A stretch of DNA of 64,000 bases from an uncultured Methanomassiliicoccales archaeon (GCA_949292635.1 CASEZY010000003.1:62001-126000), one strand, 5' to 3'. Counted from the stretch's first letter, positions 54,086 through 63,462 are shown. Program-made: numbers and translations. The notes: a model not told the origin generated them from the letters alone.

Positions 54086-54165
54086 GACAACACAAGTTCA
54101 AATAAGGCATTGCCGGAATCGCCCGTAAGGGCCCCGCAATCGGCGGGATTGTGCTGTCACTTTTC
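54086..54165 (+). ncRNA. tracrRNA of the type II-A system
   Basis: Anti-repeat GACAACAC-AAGT-TCAAAT (54086-54103) pairs with the crRNA repeat start: lower stem GUUUGA/UCAAAU (6 bp), a GA/AAGU bulge, and upper stem GUGUUGUC/GACAACAC (8 bp), the same layout as S. pyogenes. AAGGC...GCC (nexus) follows, then hairpins GCCC-GTAA-GGGC (54121-54132) and CCCGC-AATCG-GCGGG (54133-54147) and a short T-run at about 54161. It is transcribed divergently from cas9, as in S. pyogenes. Exact ends are inferred. The remainder of the gap to 54358 holds no gene. Confidence 0.9.
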
Positions 54166-54358
54166 CTTATTTCACGGAAATATATGTTGTTTCTACTGTA
54201 GCACTTTTTGTGTCGAAAAAGTTGTGTTTATGGGATTGTAAGTTGAGCCTTTTCTTGCACGGTGCATGCAAATTGGATCAGAACTCTGGCAATACGTTCG
54301 TATCCAGTAGAGTTGCGGTAGAAAAAGGTGGTCTGTGCTGTTAATAATCAGGACGTGT

Positions 54359-55987
54359 CTATTGGACGTTCATCGCCCTGCCCGAGGACCTAAGCGCATC
54401 TGTGTTCAATTCACTCCCGTCAAGCACCAACTTCCCGTTGATGAACACCTTCTCGATCCCGAAGGCCCTCTGCTGATCCGGCACACCGTTCTTTACGGCA
54501 GCTTCATCGAAGACGGTCACGTCGGCGAAGCACCCCTTCCTCAGGTAGCCCCTATCCCGAAGCATGAACCTGTCCGCCGTGGCCCCGGTCATCCTGCGGA
54601 CGGTGTTCGGCAATGTATCTCCCGTACCCAACAGCGAATCCCTCAGGAACTTGGGGAAGCAGTCGTAGATCGCCGGCTTCTGAATGCCGTAGTCCTCCAC
54701 CCAGGCGTCCGTCATGTACAGGCATAACGGATTCTTCTCGAACTCGCTTATGATCTCCGGGGTGGTGCACGGTCCAAGACTTATCCTTCCGTGGAATCCG
54801 CTTAACTCGCAGAGTTTGAGATACATATCCACGTCGCCCATCCCCTCCTCCTGAGCGATCCGATGCACCGATTTGCCCTCGAACCTCTCGTATCCCGGGC
54901 CTATGTACGCGACGACCATGTCATCGAAGCCGAATCCCAGCAGACGCGTGGCGGCGGCAGCCAGGATCTTCAGCCTCATCCTCACGAAAGCGGAATCTCT
55001 TTTCTCCCGGGGCATCGCCTGATACCACACAGGAAGGATCACCGTGATCACCGACAGTCCCCGCAGCTGGTTGTAGATGTCGAACATCACATCCACGCCC
55101 TCACTGCGCATATGGTTGACCAGCCTCACGAACTCGTCCTTGTCCCCCAGGGACTTGCGCCCCATGAAGATGGCGTGGGAGATCTGCAGCTTGAGGTCCG
55201 TGCCCTTCGAGATCTCCACCAGCTCGTCCACCGCCCTCAGCAGATGGGACCTCCCGAACAGGCCCTTGTACGACGTGGATATCTTCGACAGTGCGCGGGA
55301 GTGCACCGTCAACGGCTTACCGTACTTCACGCACAGAGCCGCGACCTTCCTCAATTCGTCAAGGTCGGCGTACATCCCCGGCTCGTACATCAGCCCCAGC
55401 GACAACCCCGCGGCACCTTCCCTGAGGCCGTCCTCCATCAGACGGAGCATGTGCCCCTCCTCCTCTTCGGTGAGCTTCCCGCTGTGGTTGCCGCCCACCG
55501 CCGCCCTGGCGGTGCAGTGACCCACGATCACCGCGATGTTGCACGGTGTGTTGCCGTCTATCGCCTTCAGATAGTCACCGACGGAGCCGTAGGCTCCGGT
55601 GGAATCCCTGAAGTTGAACAGCCCGCCGCCCATCTCGTCCAGATGCTCATCATTGTCGAAGCCTACCGCGGAGATCCCGCAGTTGCCGGTCACGAATGAC
55701 GTTATGCCCTGGCGGATGAAGGGTTCGAAGTACGGCAATGGATCGTTCTTGGTGGCGAACCAGTCGTTGTGGGAATGCGCATCTATGAACCCCGGGGCCA
55801 CCGACTTGCCTGATACGTTGATTATCTCCGCGTCGGCGTCGATGTGCTCCGCAACGTCGATTATACGGTCGCCGTCGATCAGCACATCCCCCATGAAGGG
55901 CTCGGAACCGGTGCCGTCGTAGATCTTCCCGTTCCTCAGCAGGATCAACGGCGGCGCCCCCGGTTCAGTCCTGAACGACTTCCACAC
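54359..55987 (-). CDS. N-acyl-D-amino-acid deacylase-type amidohydrolase
   Basis: 542 residues of the D-aminoacylase/dihydroorotase-like branch. N-terminal beta domain (LLRNGKIYDGTGSEPFMGDVLIDG), HxH-type metal site DAHSHNDW, GITSFVTGNCGIS with the metal Cys, and later VGHCTARAAVGG, LQISHAIFMG and the C-terminal GYLRKGCFADVTVFD. It would hydrolyse N-acyl-D-amino acids or related amides. Its start overlaps the DEAD-box helicase gene by 23 nt. Confidence 0.88.
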   Translation of the reverse strand: MWKSFRTEPGAPPLILLRNGKIYDGTGSEPFMGDVLIDGDRIIDVAEHIDADAEIINVSGKSVAPGFIDAHSHNDWFATKNDPLPYFEPFIRQGITSFVTGNCGISAVGFDNDEHLDEMGGGLFNFRDSTGAYGSVGDYLKAIDGNTPCNIAVIVGHCTARAAVGGNHSGKLTEEEEGHMLRLMEDGLREGAAGLSLGLMYEPGMYADLDELRKVAALCVKYGKPLTVHSRALSKISTSYKGLFGRSHLLRAVDELVEISKGTDLKLQISHAIFMGRKSLGDKDEFVRLVNHMRSEGVDVMFDIYNQLRGLSVITVILPVWYQAMPREKRDSAFVRMRLKILAAAATRLLGFGFDDMVVAYIGPGYERFEGKSVHRIAQEEGMGDVDMYLKLCELSGFHGRISLGPCTTPEIISEFEKNPLCLYMTDAWVEDYGIQKPAIYDCFPKFLRDSLLGTGDTLPNTVRRMTGATADRFMLRDRGYLRKGCFADVTVFDEAAVKNGVPDQQRAFGIEKVFINGKLVLDGSELNTDALRSSGRAMNVQ

Positions 55988-57392
55988 GGATGTGCTTGCC
56001 CTTGTGCTTCGCCTTGGTCAGGTCCATGGTCATGCGGTTGGCGAAGTCCCTGTGCACCTGCACCAGGGACTCGTCGGCGCCCAGCTCGATCTTGCCGATG
56101 GAGGTGTCGTGGATCCTGGCGTTGCGGATGATGAAGTCCGCCAGCGAGACCTTACCGTAGCCGTCGTCCTTGCCCAGGTTCACCTTGAAGTAAACCATGC
56201 CGAAGGGATCCGCGATCTGGTCGTAATCGATGACCTTCTTCACCTTGTCCTTGGCCCCCTCGGGGAGCTCCGGCACCGCCATCTTCTCGATCAGCATGTC
56301 GGTGCGCCTCTGGAACTCGGTGACCAGGTGCTCTTCGGATGATGTCACAAAGGACACCGCGGTGCCCTCCTTCCCGGCCCTTCCGGTCCTGCCGATCCTG
56401 TGGATGTAGGTGTCCACCATCTCCGGCATGTCGTAGTTGATCACGTAGGTGATGTCCTCGATGTCGAGTCCTCTGGCGGCAACGTCGGTGGCGATGAGAA
56501 TATCTATTTTATCGGTGCGGAGGTCGTTAATGACTCTCTCCCTCTTCGTCTGCGGCAGATCGCCGTGGATGGCCTCCACCTTGTATCCCAGCTTGTCCAG
56601 GCGCTCCTCCAGCATGTCCACCATCTTGATGGTCTGGCAGAAGATGATGAACTTGTCCTTCTCACCGGAGTCCAGCAGCCTGCACAGGGCCCAGGACTTG
56701 TTACGCCTGCCCACGGGGATGTAGTACTGTTTGGTGAGGTCCAGAACGACCTCGTCCTCGGAGACGGTGATCTCCTTGGGCTCCTTCATGTAATCATAGG
56801 CGAGACGCTTCACGTTCTCGGCCATGGTGGCGGAGAACAGCAGGGTCTGCCTCTCCCTGGACATGGCCTTCAACAGGAACTCGATGTCCTCGATGAATCC
56901 CATGTCCAGCATGCGGTCCGCCTCGTCGAGGACGAAGACCTGAATGTGGGTGAGGTTCAGCGCTCCCCTGGTGACCAGATCCCTCACTCTACCGGGGGTA
57001 CCGGCGATTATGTCCGCACCCTTGGCGATGGTGGTTATCTGCTTCTCGATGTCGGCCTTCCCGCCCTGGCCCCCGTATACCGGCACGCAGACGTGGCCGG
57101 TGTACTTGGCCAGCTTGGTCATCTCCCTGTAGCACTGCAGGGCCAGCTCCCTGGTCGGGAGGAGAATGATTGATGTGGGCAGCTGCTGCCCGGCGGGGAT
57201 CCTTCCCAGGATGATGGAGCCGAAGGCACCGGTCTTTCCGGTACCGGTCTGGGCCTGCCCGAACATGTCGCGGCCCTCGATGCCCAAACGGATGGTGGCG
57301 GTCTGGATGGGGGTGGGCTCCTCCCATCCCATGTCAGTCATCGCCTTGGCGACCTCTTCCGGGACGCCGATCTGTGTGAAATTCTCGATCAT
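55965..57392 (-). CDS. DEAD-box RNA helicase
   Basis: 475 residues. Q motif at the start, motif I AQTGTGKTGAF, Ia PTRELALQ, II VLDEADRM, III FSATM and VI HRIGRTGRAG, followed by a ~75-residue C-terminal domain (...FKVNLGKDDGYGKVSLADFI...RNARIHDTSIGKIEL) like the RNA-binding domain of DbpA/CsdA. It probably acts in rRNA maturation or cold stress. TTTATAAG at about 57457, some 65 nt upstream of the start, is the likely promoter. Confidence 0.94.
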   Translation of the reverse strand: MIENFTQIGVPEEVAKAMTDMGWEEPTPIQTATIRLGIEGRDMFGQAQTGTGKTGAFGSIILGRIPAGQQLPTSIILLPTRELALQCYREMTKLAKYTGHVCVPVYGGQGGKADIEKQITTIAKGADIIAGTPGRVRDLVTRGALNLTHIQVFVLDEADRMLDMGFIEDIEFLLKAMSRERQTLLFSATMAENVKRLAYDYMKEPKEITVSEDEVVLDLTKQYYIPVGRRNKSWALCRLLDSGEKDKFIIFCQTIKMVDMLEERLDKLGYKVEAIHGDLPQTKRERVINDLRTDKIDILIATDVAARGLDIEDITYVINYDMPEMVDTYIHRIGRTGRAGKEGTAVSFVTSSEEHLVTEFQRRTDMLIEKMAVPELPEGAKDKVKKVIDYDQIADPFGMVYFKVNLGKDDGYGKVSLADFIIRNARIHDTSIGKIELGADESLVQVHRDFANRMTMDLTKAKHKGKHIRVEVVQD

Positions 57393-57524
57393 GTGATCAT
57401 ATCCTGCCTGAGACTCGAACCCAGACTTCCTTTTCTCGCCCCTCGTATATACTTATCTTATAAAGGGATGCGCCGAGGGGCAGGGTGATCCGACGGGGCG
57501 CGGAGACATTCCCGCTTCGGCCAT

Positions 57525-57597
57525 CAAATAATTTAATTCACATAAATTAAATCTTAATAAATTATATTGTAATTTAATTATCACAACCATTATATTG
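57525..57597 (+). promoter_or_regulatory. AT-rich promoter region
   Basis: About 70 bp of nearly pure A+T with several TTTAATT/AATTATA units before the ATPase gene, in a region otherwise over 55% GC. The TTATATTG near 57590 is about 28 nt before the preferred ATG at 57619 and fits a TATA box for a leaderless mRNA. Confidence 0.45.
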
Positions 57598-57618
57598 GCA
57601 AGCTGTGATGACACATCC

Positions 57619-58956
57619 ATGTTCATAGGGCGCGAGCACGAATTGGAGCTGCTGAATCGCAGGTACGACGGTGACACATTCCAATTCGTTCCCGTCTACG
57701 GTCGCCGGAGGGTGGGGAAGACCGCTCTGCTGCGGGAGTTCTGTAAGAGAAAGGACTGTGTGTTCTTCACTCCGGTCGAAGGCGCCCTGGACTACAACAT
57801 GAGCTCTCTGGCCTCCGTCATCGTCGGTGCCAAGGTCAATGCGGATATGGATTCGGTCCTGGGGATGATCCGCGAGAGGGCCTCGAAGGAGAGGTTCCTG
57901 CTGGTGATAGACGAGTATCCCCGTATCATAAAGAAGGCTCCGGAGTTCCAGGACCGTCTGCAGGAGCTCATCGACGAGATCCATGATGATTCCAAGCTCT
58001 TCCTGATCCTCTGCGGGTCGTCCATCGGCATCATGGAGCATCAGGTGTTGGGATACAAGAGCCCGCTATACGGGAGGCGCACCGGCAGCCTGGAGCTGAA
58101 ACCGCTGGACTTCTGGACAAGCATGCGCTTCCTCGAGGGCTTCGAGATGAAGGATGCGCTCAGGATCTACGGGATGGTGGGAGGGATCCCCATGTATCTC
58201 CGTCTGTTCGATGCGAAAAAGAGCATCAGGGATAACATCGCGGACCTGTTCTTCGAGGAGGACTCGTTCTTCTTCAACGAGCACACCCTCACACTGATGG
58301 AGGAGTTCGAGAACCCCGCTACGTACTATCTGGTGATAGAGGCCGTCGCCAGCGGGCACAGCAAGACCTCGGAGGTAGCCTCCTATGCGAGGTTGGACCA
58401 GCCCATCGCGGCCATCCACCTGAAGACCCTGACGGACATAGGCATAATCTCCAAGGTCAGGCCGGTGGACAATCCCGACGGGAAGAAGACCCGTTATCTC
58501 GTGTCGGACCCGTTCATGAGGTTCCAGCTCGGACGGGTGCTTCCGGCCAGGATGGGACTCTACGAACCGCAGGAGGCGGCGGAGAAGGTCCTGAAGCTTC
58601 TGGACGGGGATATGGGTGTGGTGTTCGAAGGGATATGCACGGAGTATCTGCTACGGAGGTTCGGCGGCATACCCGGCAAGTGGTGGGGCAACGATCCTTC
58701 CACCAAGACCTCGGAGGAGATCGACATCGTGATCACCACCTCTCCGGGGGAGGGTATCTTCGCCGAATGCAAGTTCACTTCGAAACCGGTGGGCAGGGAC
58801 GTCCTTGACACACTGATGCGCAGGTCGTCGTTGGTGAAAGGGTACCAACGCCGCACATATGCGATATTCTCAAAGAGCGGGTTCGAAGGGATCGTACCCC
58901 GGGAGGATGTCCTCCTGTTCAGCTTGGACGATGTGATGATGCGTCCCGAGCGTTGA
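57619..58956 (+). CDS. Archaeal ATPase (AAA, with DUF234-type C-terminus)
   Basis: 445 residues from the ATG at 57619 (the open frame starts with TTG at 57595). Walker A is VYGRRRVGKTALL, Walker B LLVIDEYPRI, then a winged helix (SKTSEVASYARLDQPIAAIHLKTLTDIGII) and a C-terminal nuclease-like domain with E-I-D-I-V...F-A-E-C-K-F-T, the pattern of a PD-(D/E)XK fold (Asp-x11-Glu-x-Lys). Common in archaea as multi-copy ATPases of unknown role, sometimes linked to mobile elements or toxins. Confidence 0.85.
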   Translation: MFIGREHELELLNRRYDGDTFQFVPVYGRRRVGKTALLREFCKRKDCVFFTPVEGALDYNMSSLASVIVGAKVNADMDSVLGMIRERASKERFLLVIDEYPRIIKKAPEFQDRLQELIDEIHDDSKLFLILCGSSIGIMEHQVLGYKSPLYGRRTGSLELKPLDFWTSMRFLEGFEMKDALRIYGMVGGIPMYLRLFDAKKSIRDNIADLFFEEDSFFFNEHTLTLMEEFENPATYYLVIEAVASGHSKTSEVASYARLDQPIAAIHLKTLTDIGIISKVRPVDNPDGKKTRYLVSDPFMRFQLGRVLPARMGLYEPQEAAEKVLKLLDGDMGVVFEGICTEYLLRRFGGIPGKWWGNDPSTKTSEEIDIVITTSPGEGIFAECKFTSKPVGRDVLDTLMRRSSLVKGYQRRTYAIFSKSGFEGIVPREDVLLFSLDDVMMRPER

Positions 58957-59046
58957 TGCACCGATATGCGGTCTCGCATCGTCAGGTAATGTCCCCACAA
59001 AGGGGGCATCTTTCTTTTATATCGGGAATCCATCAAGGGCGATACC

Positions 59047-59121
59047 GCGAGTGTGATGTAGGGGTTAACATCCAAGCTTCCCAAGCTTGAGCCCCGGGTT
59101 CGATTCCCGGCACTCGCACCA
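59047..59121 (+). tRNA. tRNA-Gly (CCC)
   Basis: Acceptor GCGAGTG/CACTCGC, D-arm GTAGGGGTTAACAT, anticodon stem CAAGC/GCTTG with loop TTCCCAA, T-arm GGGTTCGATTCCC. Discriminator A and an encoded CCA (to 59121). Confidence 0.92.
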
Positions 59122-59166
59122 TAAACAAAATCTTTAAATCACATGGCTCAATGCCAGTGCAACCAC

Positions 59167-59241
59167 GCGAGTGTGATGTAGAGGTTATCATCCAAGCTTG
59201 CCAAGTTTGGTACCCGGGTTCAATTCCCGGCACTCGCACCA
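59167..59241 (+). tRNA. tRNA-Gly (GCC)
   Basis: Nearly identical to the tRNA-Gly just upstream except for the anticodon loop TTGCCAA, two stem changes and T-loop base. The acceptor stem is identical and CCA is encoded. Tandem duplication 120 bp apart. The sequence between 59242 and 59368 holds no gene. Confidence 0.92.
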
Positions 59242-59368
59242 TCTCTTCCTTCTCGAAGTCACTGTCACGATCAGTTACGCACGCCGTTAATGCGTGTTAC
59301 GAATTGTCTGGTGGACGCATAATCCAAATGGTTATGAAGGTCACACCCGATGGGGTCCGCGGTATACC

Positions 59369-59992
59369 ATGAGCATCAAGATGTCCCCCGTCCTGCTGTC
59401 ACCCAGCGGCAGGATGGTGGCAGTCTTCGGGGGCGGGAACGTGGCCCTCCGCAAGTGCCGTCATTTCGACGGATTCCGCATCAGGGTGATCGCGGAGTCC
59501 ATACTCCCGGAGCTGAGGGACATCGCCGAGGACTGCGTGGAGGTTCATATCGACGGGGATTCCGTCTCGAAATACATCCATGATGCGGACATAGTCGTGG
59601 CAGCCACCGATTCCCATGCTCTGAACGATGCGATACGCGACGTCTCCATGTCCATGGGGAAGATGACCAACTCCGCCCACGGCGGCGGTGACGTTCTGAT
59701 CCCGTCGGTATTGAAGAGGAGGGGATACACAGTGACGGTGTCCTCCGAGGGCCGCGTCCCCGCGTTCCCTCCCTACGTTATCGAACAGTTGGATCCGTTC
59801 CTTGACGAGTCTTATGACGACATGGTGGACCTCCTGGTCCGTCTTAGAGCGGAGATAAGGAACCGTATCCCCACCCAGCCCGGACGTGCGGAGTTCCTGG
59901 CCAAGGTGTTGCATGATGAGGACATCTGGCACTTGCTACGTGATGGCGATCCGGGAGGTGCGTACGCCAAGGCCGAGGGGATGATACCGTGA
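59369..59992 (+). CDS. Precorrin-2 dehydrogenase / sirohydrochlorin ferrochelatase-like (SirC/CysG N-terminal type)
   Basis: 207 residues from the ATG at 59369. The N-terminal NAD-binding fold (MVAVFGGGNVALRKCRHF) and Asp/Ser pattern (VVAATDSHALND; VTVSSEGRVPAFP) match the CysG/Met8/SirC family, which makes sirohydrochlorin (and siroheme) from precorrin-2. First gene of the tetrapyrrole operon; it overlaps hemA by 4 nt. Confidence 0.88.
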   Translation: MSIKMSPVLLSPSGRMVAVFGGGNVALRKCRHFDGFRIRVIAESILPELRDIAEDCVEVHIDGDSVSKYIHDADIVVAATDSHALNDAIRDVSMSMGKMTNSAHGGGDVLIPSVLKRRGYTVTVSSEGRVPAFPPYVIEQLDPFLDESYDDMVDLLVRLRAEIRNRIPTQPGRAEFLAKVLHDEDIWHLLRDGDPGGAYAKAEGMIP

Positions 59993-61227
59993 TCGTCAGC
60001 ATGCATGTGACCCACACCTCCGCCGGAAGCGTGGAAGGCCTGAACCGTGTGGTGGCGATACTTGAGAACGAGTTCGCCGGCGGCATGAAGGAGGTCCGTG
60101 CGGTTACCGAGTATATCATCGTCAGGAGCTGCAACCGTCTGGAAGTGTATACGGCAACCACCGACAACCGGGCCACCAGGGACGACCTGGAGAACGTTAT
60201 CCACCGGGTGGTGCCCTCATCCAACATCTCCTACGTGCTGGAGGACAGGGACAGCATCAAGCATCTCTTCGCGGTGGTCTGCGGCCTGGATTCCCTGATC
60301 GTCGGGGAGGACCAGATCCAGCACCAGGTCCGCGAATGCTACATGAAGGCCAAGGACGAGGGGCATGTGGGCTCCATGCTCACCAGGCTTTTCGACAAGG
60401 CGATGATCGTGGGCAAGCGGGTCCGTTCCGAGACCGCCCTGAACAAGGGTGCGGTGTCCATCGGCTCCGCCTCCGTGGAATTGGCTGAGAGCAAGATCGG
60501 CGACCTGCGGGGGAAGAGCATCACCATCCTGGGGGCCGGGGACATGGCCTCCGTCATCGCCAAGAACCTCATAGGAAAGAATCTGGGCACGGTGTTCGTG
60601 TCCAACCGCACATATGCCAGAGCCATGGAGTTGGCTTCCGAGTTGGGAGGCACGGCGGTCAGCATGCAGCGGATGAGCGAGGCCATGGGGGACAGCGATC
60701 TAGTGTTGGTAGCCACATCAGCACCTCATACCGTCGTGCACAGGAAACAGGTGGAGGCGGCAATGAGCCAGCGTCCCGAAAGGAGGATGCTGATCATTGA
60801 TGTTTCAGTACCGAGGAACGTGGACGAGGACGTGGCCGAGGTCCCCGGTGTGGACCTGGACACCATGGATTCCCTCATGGACATAGCGGCGGAGAACGCC
60901 AACCGCCGCAGGAACGAGATCGTCTCCGCGGAGAAGATCATCACGCAAGAGTTGCAGAGGATGGACACCGAGGCCAAGGAGCAGCTGGCCAACGATGTCA
61001 TCCGCCGCATCGGCGTGAAGCTGGCGGAGATCCGCGACCATGAACTGCAGACGGCGATGTCCAGAGCGGATAACGCGGACATCGACGAATTACTCAACGA
61101 CTTCTCACGGGCGCTGGTCAGCAAGATCACCGCCGATGTCTACAAGAATCTCAGAGAGGCTTCCAGGAACGGCCGCACCGACGCCTGCAGCGCGGCGGCG
61201 GAACTCTTCGGATTGGAGGATGAATGA
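59989..61227 (+). CDS. hemA: Glutamyl-tRNA reductase
   Basis: 412 residues. The catalytic Cys is in IIVRSCNRLEVYT, with VCGLDSLIVGEDQIQHQVR, the Rossmann ILGAGDMASVIAKNL and C-terminal dimerisation helix. It reduces Glu-tRNA to glutamate-1-semialdehyde. Overlap of 4 nt with the sirC-like gene; the stop codon sits in the hemB ribosome-binding area (GGAGG at 61215). Confidence 0.94.
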   Translation: MIVSMHVTHTSAGSVEGLNRVVAILENEFAGGMKEVRAVTEYIIVRSCNRLEVYTATTDNRATRDDLENVIHRVVPSSNISYVLEDRDSIKHLFAVVCGLDSLIVGEDQIQHQVRECYMKAKDEGHVGSMLTRLFDKAMIVGKRVRSETALNKGAVSIGSASVELAESKIGDLRGKSITILGAGDMASVIAKNLIGKNLGTVFVSNRTYARAMELASELGGTAVSMQRMSEAMGDSDLVLVATSAPHTVVHRKQVEAAMSQRPERRMLIIDVSVPRNVDEDVAEVPGVDLDTMDSLMDIAAENANRRRNEIVSAEKIITQELQRMDTEAKEQLANDVIRRIGVKLAEIRDHELQTAMSRADNADIDELLNDFSRALVSKITADVYKNLREASRNGRTDACSAAAELFGLEDE

Positions 61228-61228
61228 C

Positions 61229-62197
61229 ATGATGTATCCCGATGTGCGCCTCAGGAGACTGAGACAGAGCCAGAGGATGAGGGATCTGGTCTGCGAGACC
61301 AGGCTTCACCCCGATCAGCTGATATTGCCGATATTCTTCGACGCCAACCTGGACAAGGTGAAGACCACAGGCTCCATGCCCGGTGTGCCCACCTATCCCC
61401 TGAAGGGCTATGAGGACATAGCCAGTGATATACAGGGTGCGGGCGTCAACTCCGTGCTGGTGTTCGGGGTGCCCGACCATAAGGACCCTATCGGCACCGG
61501 TGCCTGGGAGAGGGACGGCGTCGTTCAGAAGGCGATCCGTGGACTGAAGGAGACCTCCGACATGATGGTCATCGCCGACCTCTGCCTCTGCGAGTACACC
61601 GACCACGGACACTGCGGGAAGTTGGACGAAGAAGGCTCCGTGATCAACGACGAGACCATCGAACTGTACGGCCGCACCGCCGTTTCCCAGGCGGACGCAG
61701 GCGCGGATATCATCGCCCCCAGCGGCATGATGGACGGGCAGATCGCCGCCATCAGGAGGGCTCTTGACGACGCCGGGCACAAGGACGTGCCGATCATGGC
61801 CTACAGCGCCAAGTTCCACAGCGCCTACTACGGACCCTTCAGGGACGTGGCCTGCTCCGCCCCCGGCAAGGGGAATCGTGCGGGATATCAGATGCAGGCC
61901 GCCAACCGCAGAGAGGCCATGCGCGAGATAGAGTTCGACGTGGCCGAAGGCGCAGACATGATCATGGTGAAGCCCGCCGGACCTTATCTGGACATAATCA
62001 GGGAGGCAAGGGACCGCTTCGACCTGCCTCTGGCAGCATATCAGGTATCCGGAGAGTATGCAATGATAAAGGCTGCCGCTGCAAACGGATGGATCGACGG
62101 CGACAGGGTGATGAGGGAGTCGCTTCTAGGAATCGCCCGCGCCGGCGCCGACATGATAATCACATATTTCGCGAAGGACATGGCGGGATTGCTATGA
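61229..62197 (+). CDS. hemB: Porphobilinogen synthase (delta-aminolevulinate dehydratase)
   Basis: 322 residues from the ATG at 61229 (an ATG at 61220 overlaps the SD; another at 61232 is also possible). Zn-type metal site DLCLCEYTDHGHCG, active Lys in AYSAKFHSAYYGPFRD and MVKPAGPYLDI. It condenses two ALA molecules. Overlaps hemL by 4 nt. Confidence 0.95.
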   Translation: MMYPDVRLRRLRQSQRMRDLVCETRLHPDQLILPIFFDANLDKVKTTGSMPGVPTYPLKGYEDIASDIQGAGVNSVLVFGVPDHKDPIGTGAWERDGVVQKAIRGLKETSDMMVIADLCLCEYTDHGHCGKLDEEGSVINDETIELYGRTAVSQADAGADIIAPSGMMDGQIAAIRRALDDAGHKDVPIMAYSAKFHSAYYGPFRDVACSAPGKGNRAGYQMQAANRREAMREIEFDVAEGADMIMVKPAGPYLDIIREARDRFDLPLAAYQVSGEYAMIKAAAANGWIDGDRVMRESLLGIARAGADMIITYFAKDMAGLL

Positions 62198-63462
62198 CGG
62201 GATCCAAGGAACTCTATCTGGAATCCAGGGAGCTGACCCCCGGCGGGGTCTCCAGCCCTGTGAGGGCGTTCCGCCCCTACCCCCTCTTCATCTCCAAGGG
62301 AGAGGGCTGCATGATGACCGACACCGAGGGCAACGAGTACCTGGACATGTGCATGTCATACGGACCCCTGATCGCAGGTCACGCCAACCCTGTGGTGCTG
62401 GATGCCGTCAGGGAGCAGATCGCCAAAGGCACCGTTTACGGAGCACCCTCCGAACCGGAGCTGGCACTCATCAAGAGGATCCATGCGAACGTCCCGTCGG
62501 CGGAGATGGTCAGGCTTGCCTGCTCCGGCACCGAGGCCACCATGCACGCCATCCGCCTCGCCAGGGGATACACCGGAAAGAAGGGCATCGTGAAGATGAA
62601 CGGAGGGTTCCACGGCGCCCACGATTCCGTTCTCGTGAATGCGGGATCCGGTTCCGCCGGAGGCGTTCCTTCCTCCGCAGGAGTGCTGGAGGCTACCGCT
62701 TCATACACCTACACAGCTGAATACAACGACATCGAGTCCATGAGCGCTCTGCTGGACTCCAACAACGACATCGCCTGCGTGATCATGGAGCCCGTGCTGG
62801 GCAACGTGGGCGTCGTTACACCCAAGGGCAACTACCTGCAGGAGGTCCGCAAGCTCACCGCCGAGCATGATGTCGTGCTGATCTTCGACGAGGTCATCAC
62901 CGGCTTCAGGCTCTCCGCCGGAGGCGCACAGGCGCTGTACGGCGTCACCCCCGACCTGACCACCATGGGCAAGATCATCGGCGGAGGATTCCCCGCCGGG
63001 GCATTCGCAGGTAAGAAGGAGATCATGGAGAACGTGGCTCCTCAGGGTCCCGTCTATGCGGCAGGCACCTTCGCCGGCAACCCCGTCTCGGCTGCTGCGG
63101 GTCTGGCACAGATCGAACTGATGCTGAAGGACGACAACTACCGCACACTGAACGTCCGCACCAGCAAGCTCGCCAAGGCGGTGGAGGACCTCATCTCCGA
63201 CGCCGGTCTGGAGGGATGCGTGAACTACGCCGGATCCATGATGTCCGTGTTCTTCGGAATCACTTCTGCAACTACGGGCAAGGAGGCCATGAAGGCCGAC
63301 CGCGCCATGTTCGACAGGCTGTTCCGCTCCATGTTGAAGAAGGGCATCTACCTCCCGCCCTCAGCCATGGAGGTGGACTTCCTCTCGTTGGCACATGACG
63401 ACGATGCGGTGAAGAGGTTCGAAGAGGCCTTCGCCGGCTCCGTCAGGGATGTGAAGGGATGA
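62194..63462 (+). CDS. hemL: Glutamate-1-semialdehyde 2,1-aminomutase
   Basis: 422-residue PLP enzyme of the class III aminotransferase family: start ELTPGGVSSPVRAF, GTEATMHAIRLARGYTGKKGIVKMNGGFHG, LIFDEVITGFRL and the PLP Lys in MGKIIGGGFPAGAFAG. It converts GSA to ALA. Starts within the hemB stop and ends 4 nt into hemC. Confidence 0.96.
   Translation: MTGSKELYLESRELTPGGVSSPVRAFRPYPLFISKGEGCMMTDTEGNEYLDMCMSYGPLIAGHANPVVLDAVREQIAKGTVYGAPSEPELALIKRIHANVPSAEMVRLACSGTEATMHAIRLARGYTGKKGIVKMNGGFHGAHDSVLVNAGSGSAGGVPSSAGVLEATASYTYTAEYNDIESMSALLDSNNDIACVIMEPVLGNVGVVTPKGNYLQEVRKLTAEHDVVLIFDEVITGFRLSAGGAQALYGVTPDLTTMGKIIGGGFPAGAFAGKKEIMENVAPQGPVYAAGTFAGNPVSAAAGLAQIELMLKDDNYRTLNVRTSKLAKAVEDLISDAGLEGCVNYAGSMMSVFFGITSATTGKEAMKADRAMFDRLFRSMLKKGIYLPPSAMEVDFLSLAHDDDAVKRFEEAFAGSVRDVKG

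Noticed and set aside
54190-54202. TTTCTACTGTAGC resembles the Cas12a repeat core
   Set aside because: Single copy, the stem would have a one-base loop, and no cas12a gene or further repeat is near. Chance match in AT-rich spacer DNA.
59033-59242. Minus-strand ORF over the tRNA-Gly pair (starts MVRVPGIEPG)
   Set aside because: It is the usual translation artefact of tRNA genes on the opposite strand.
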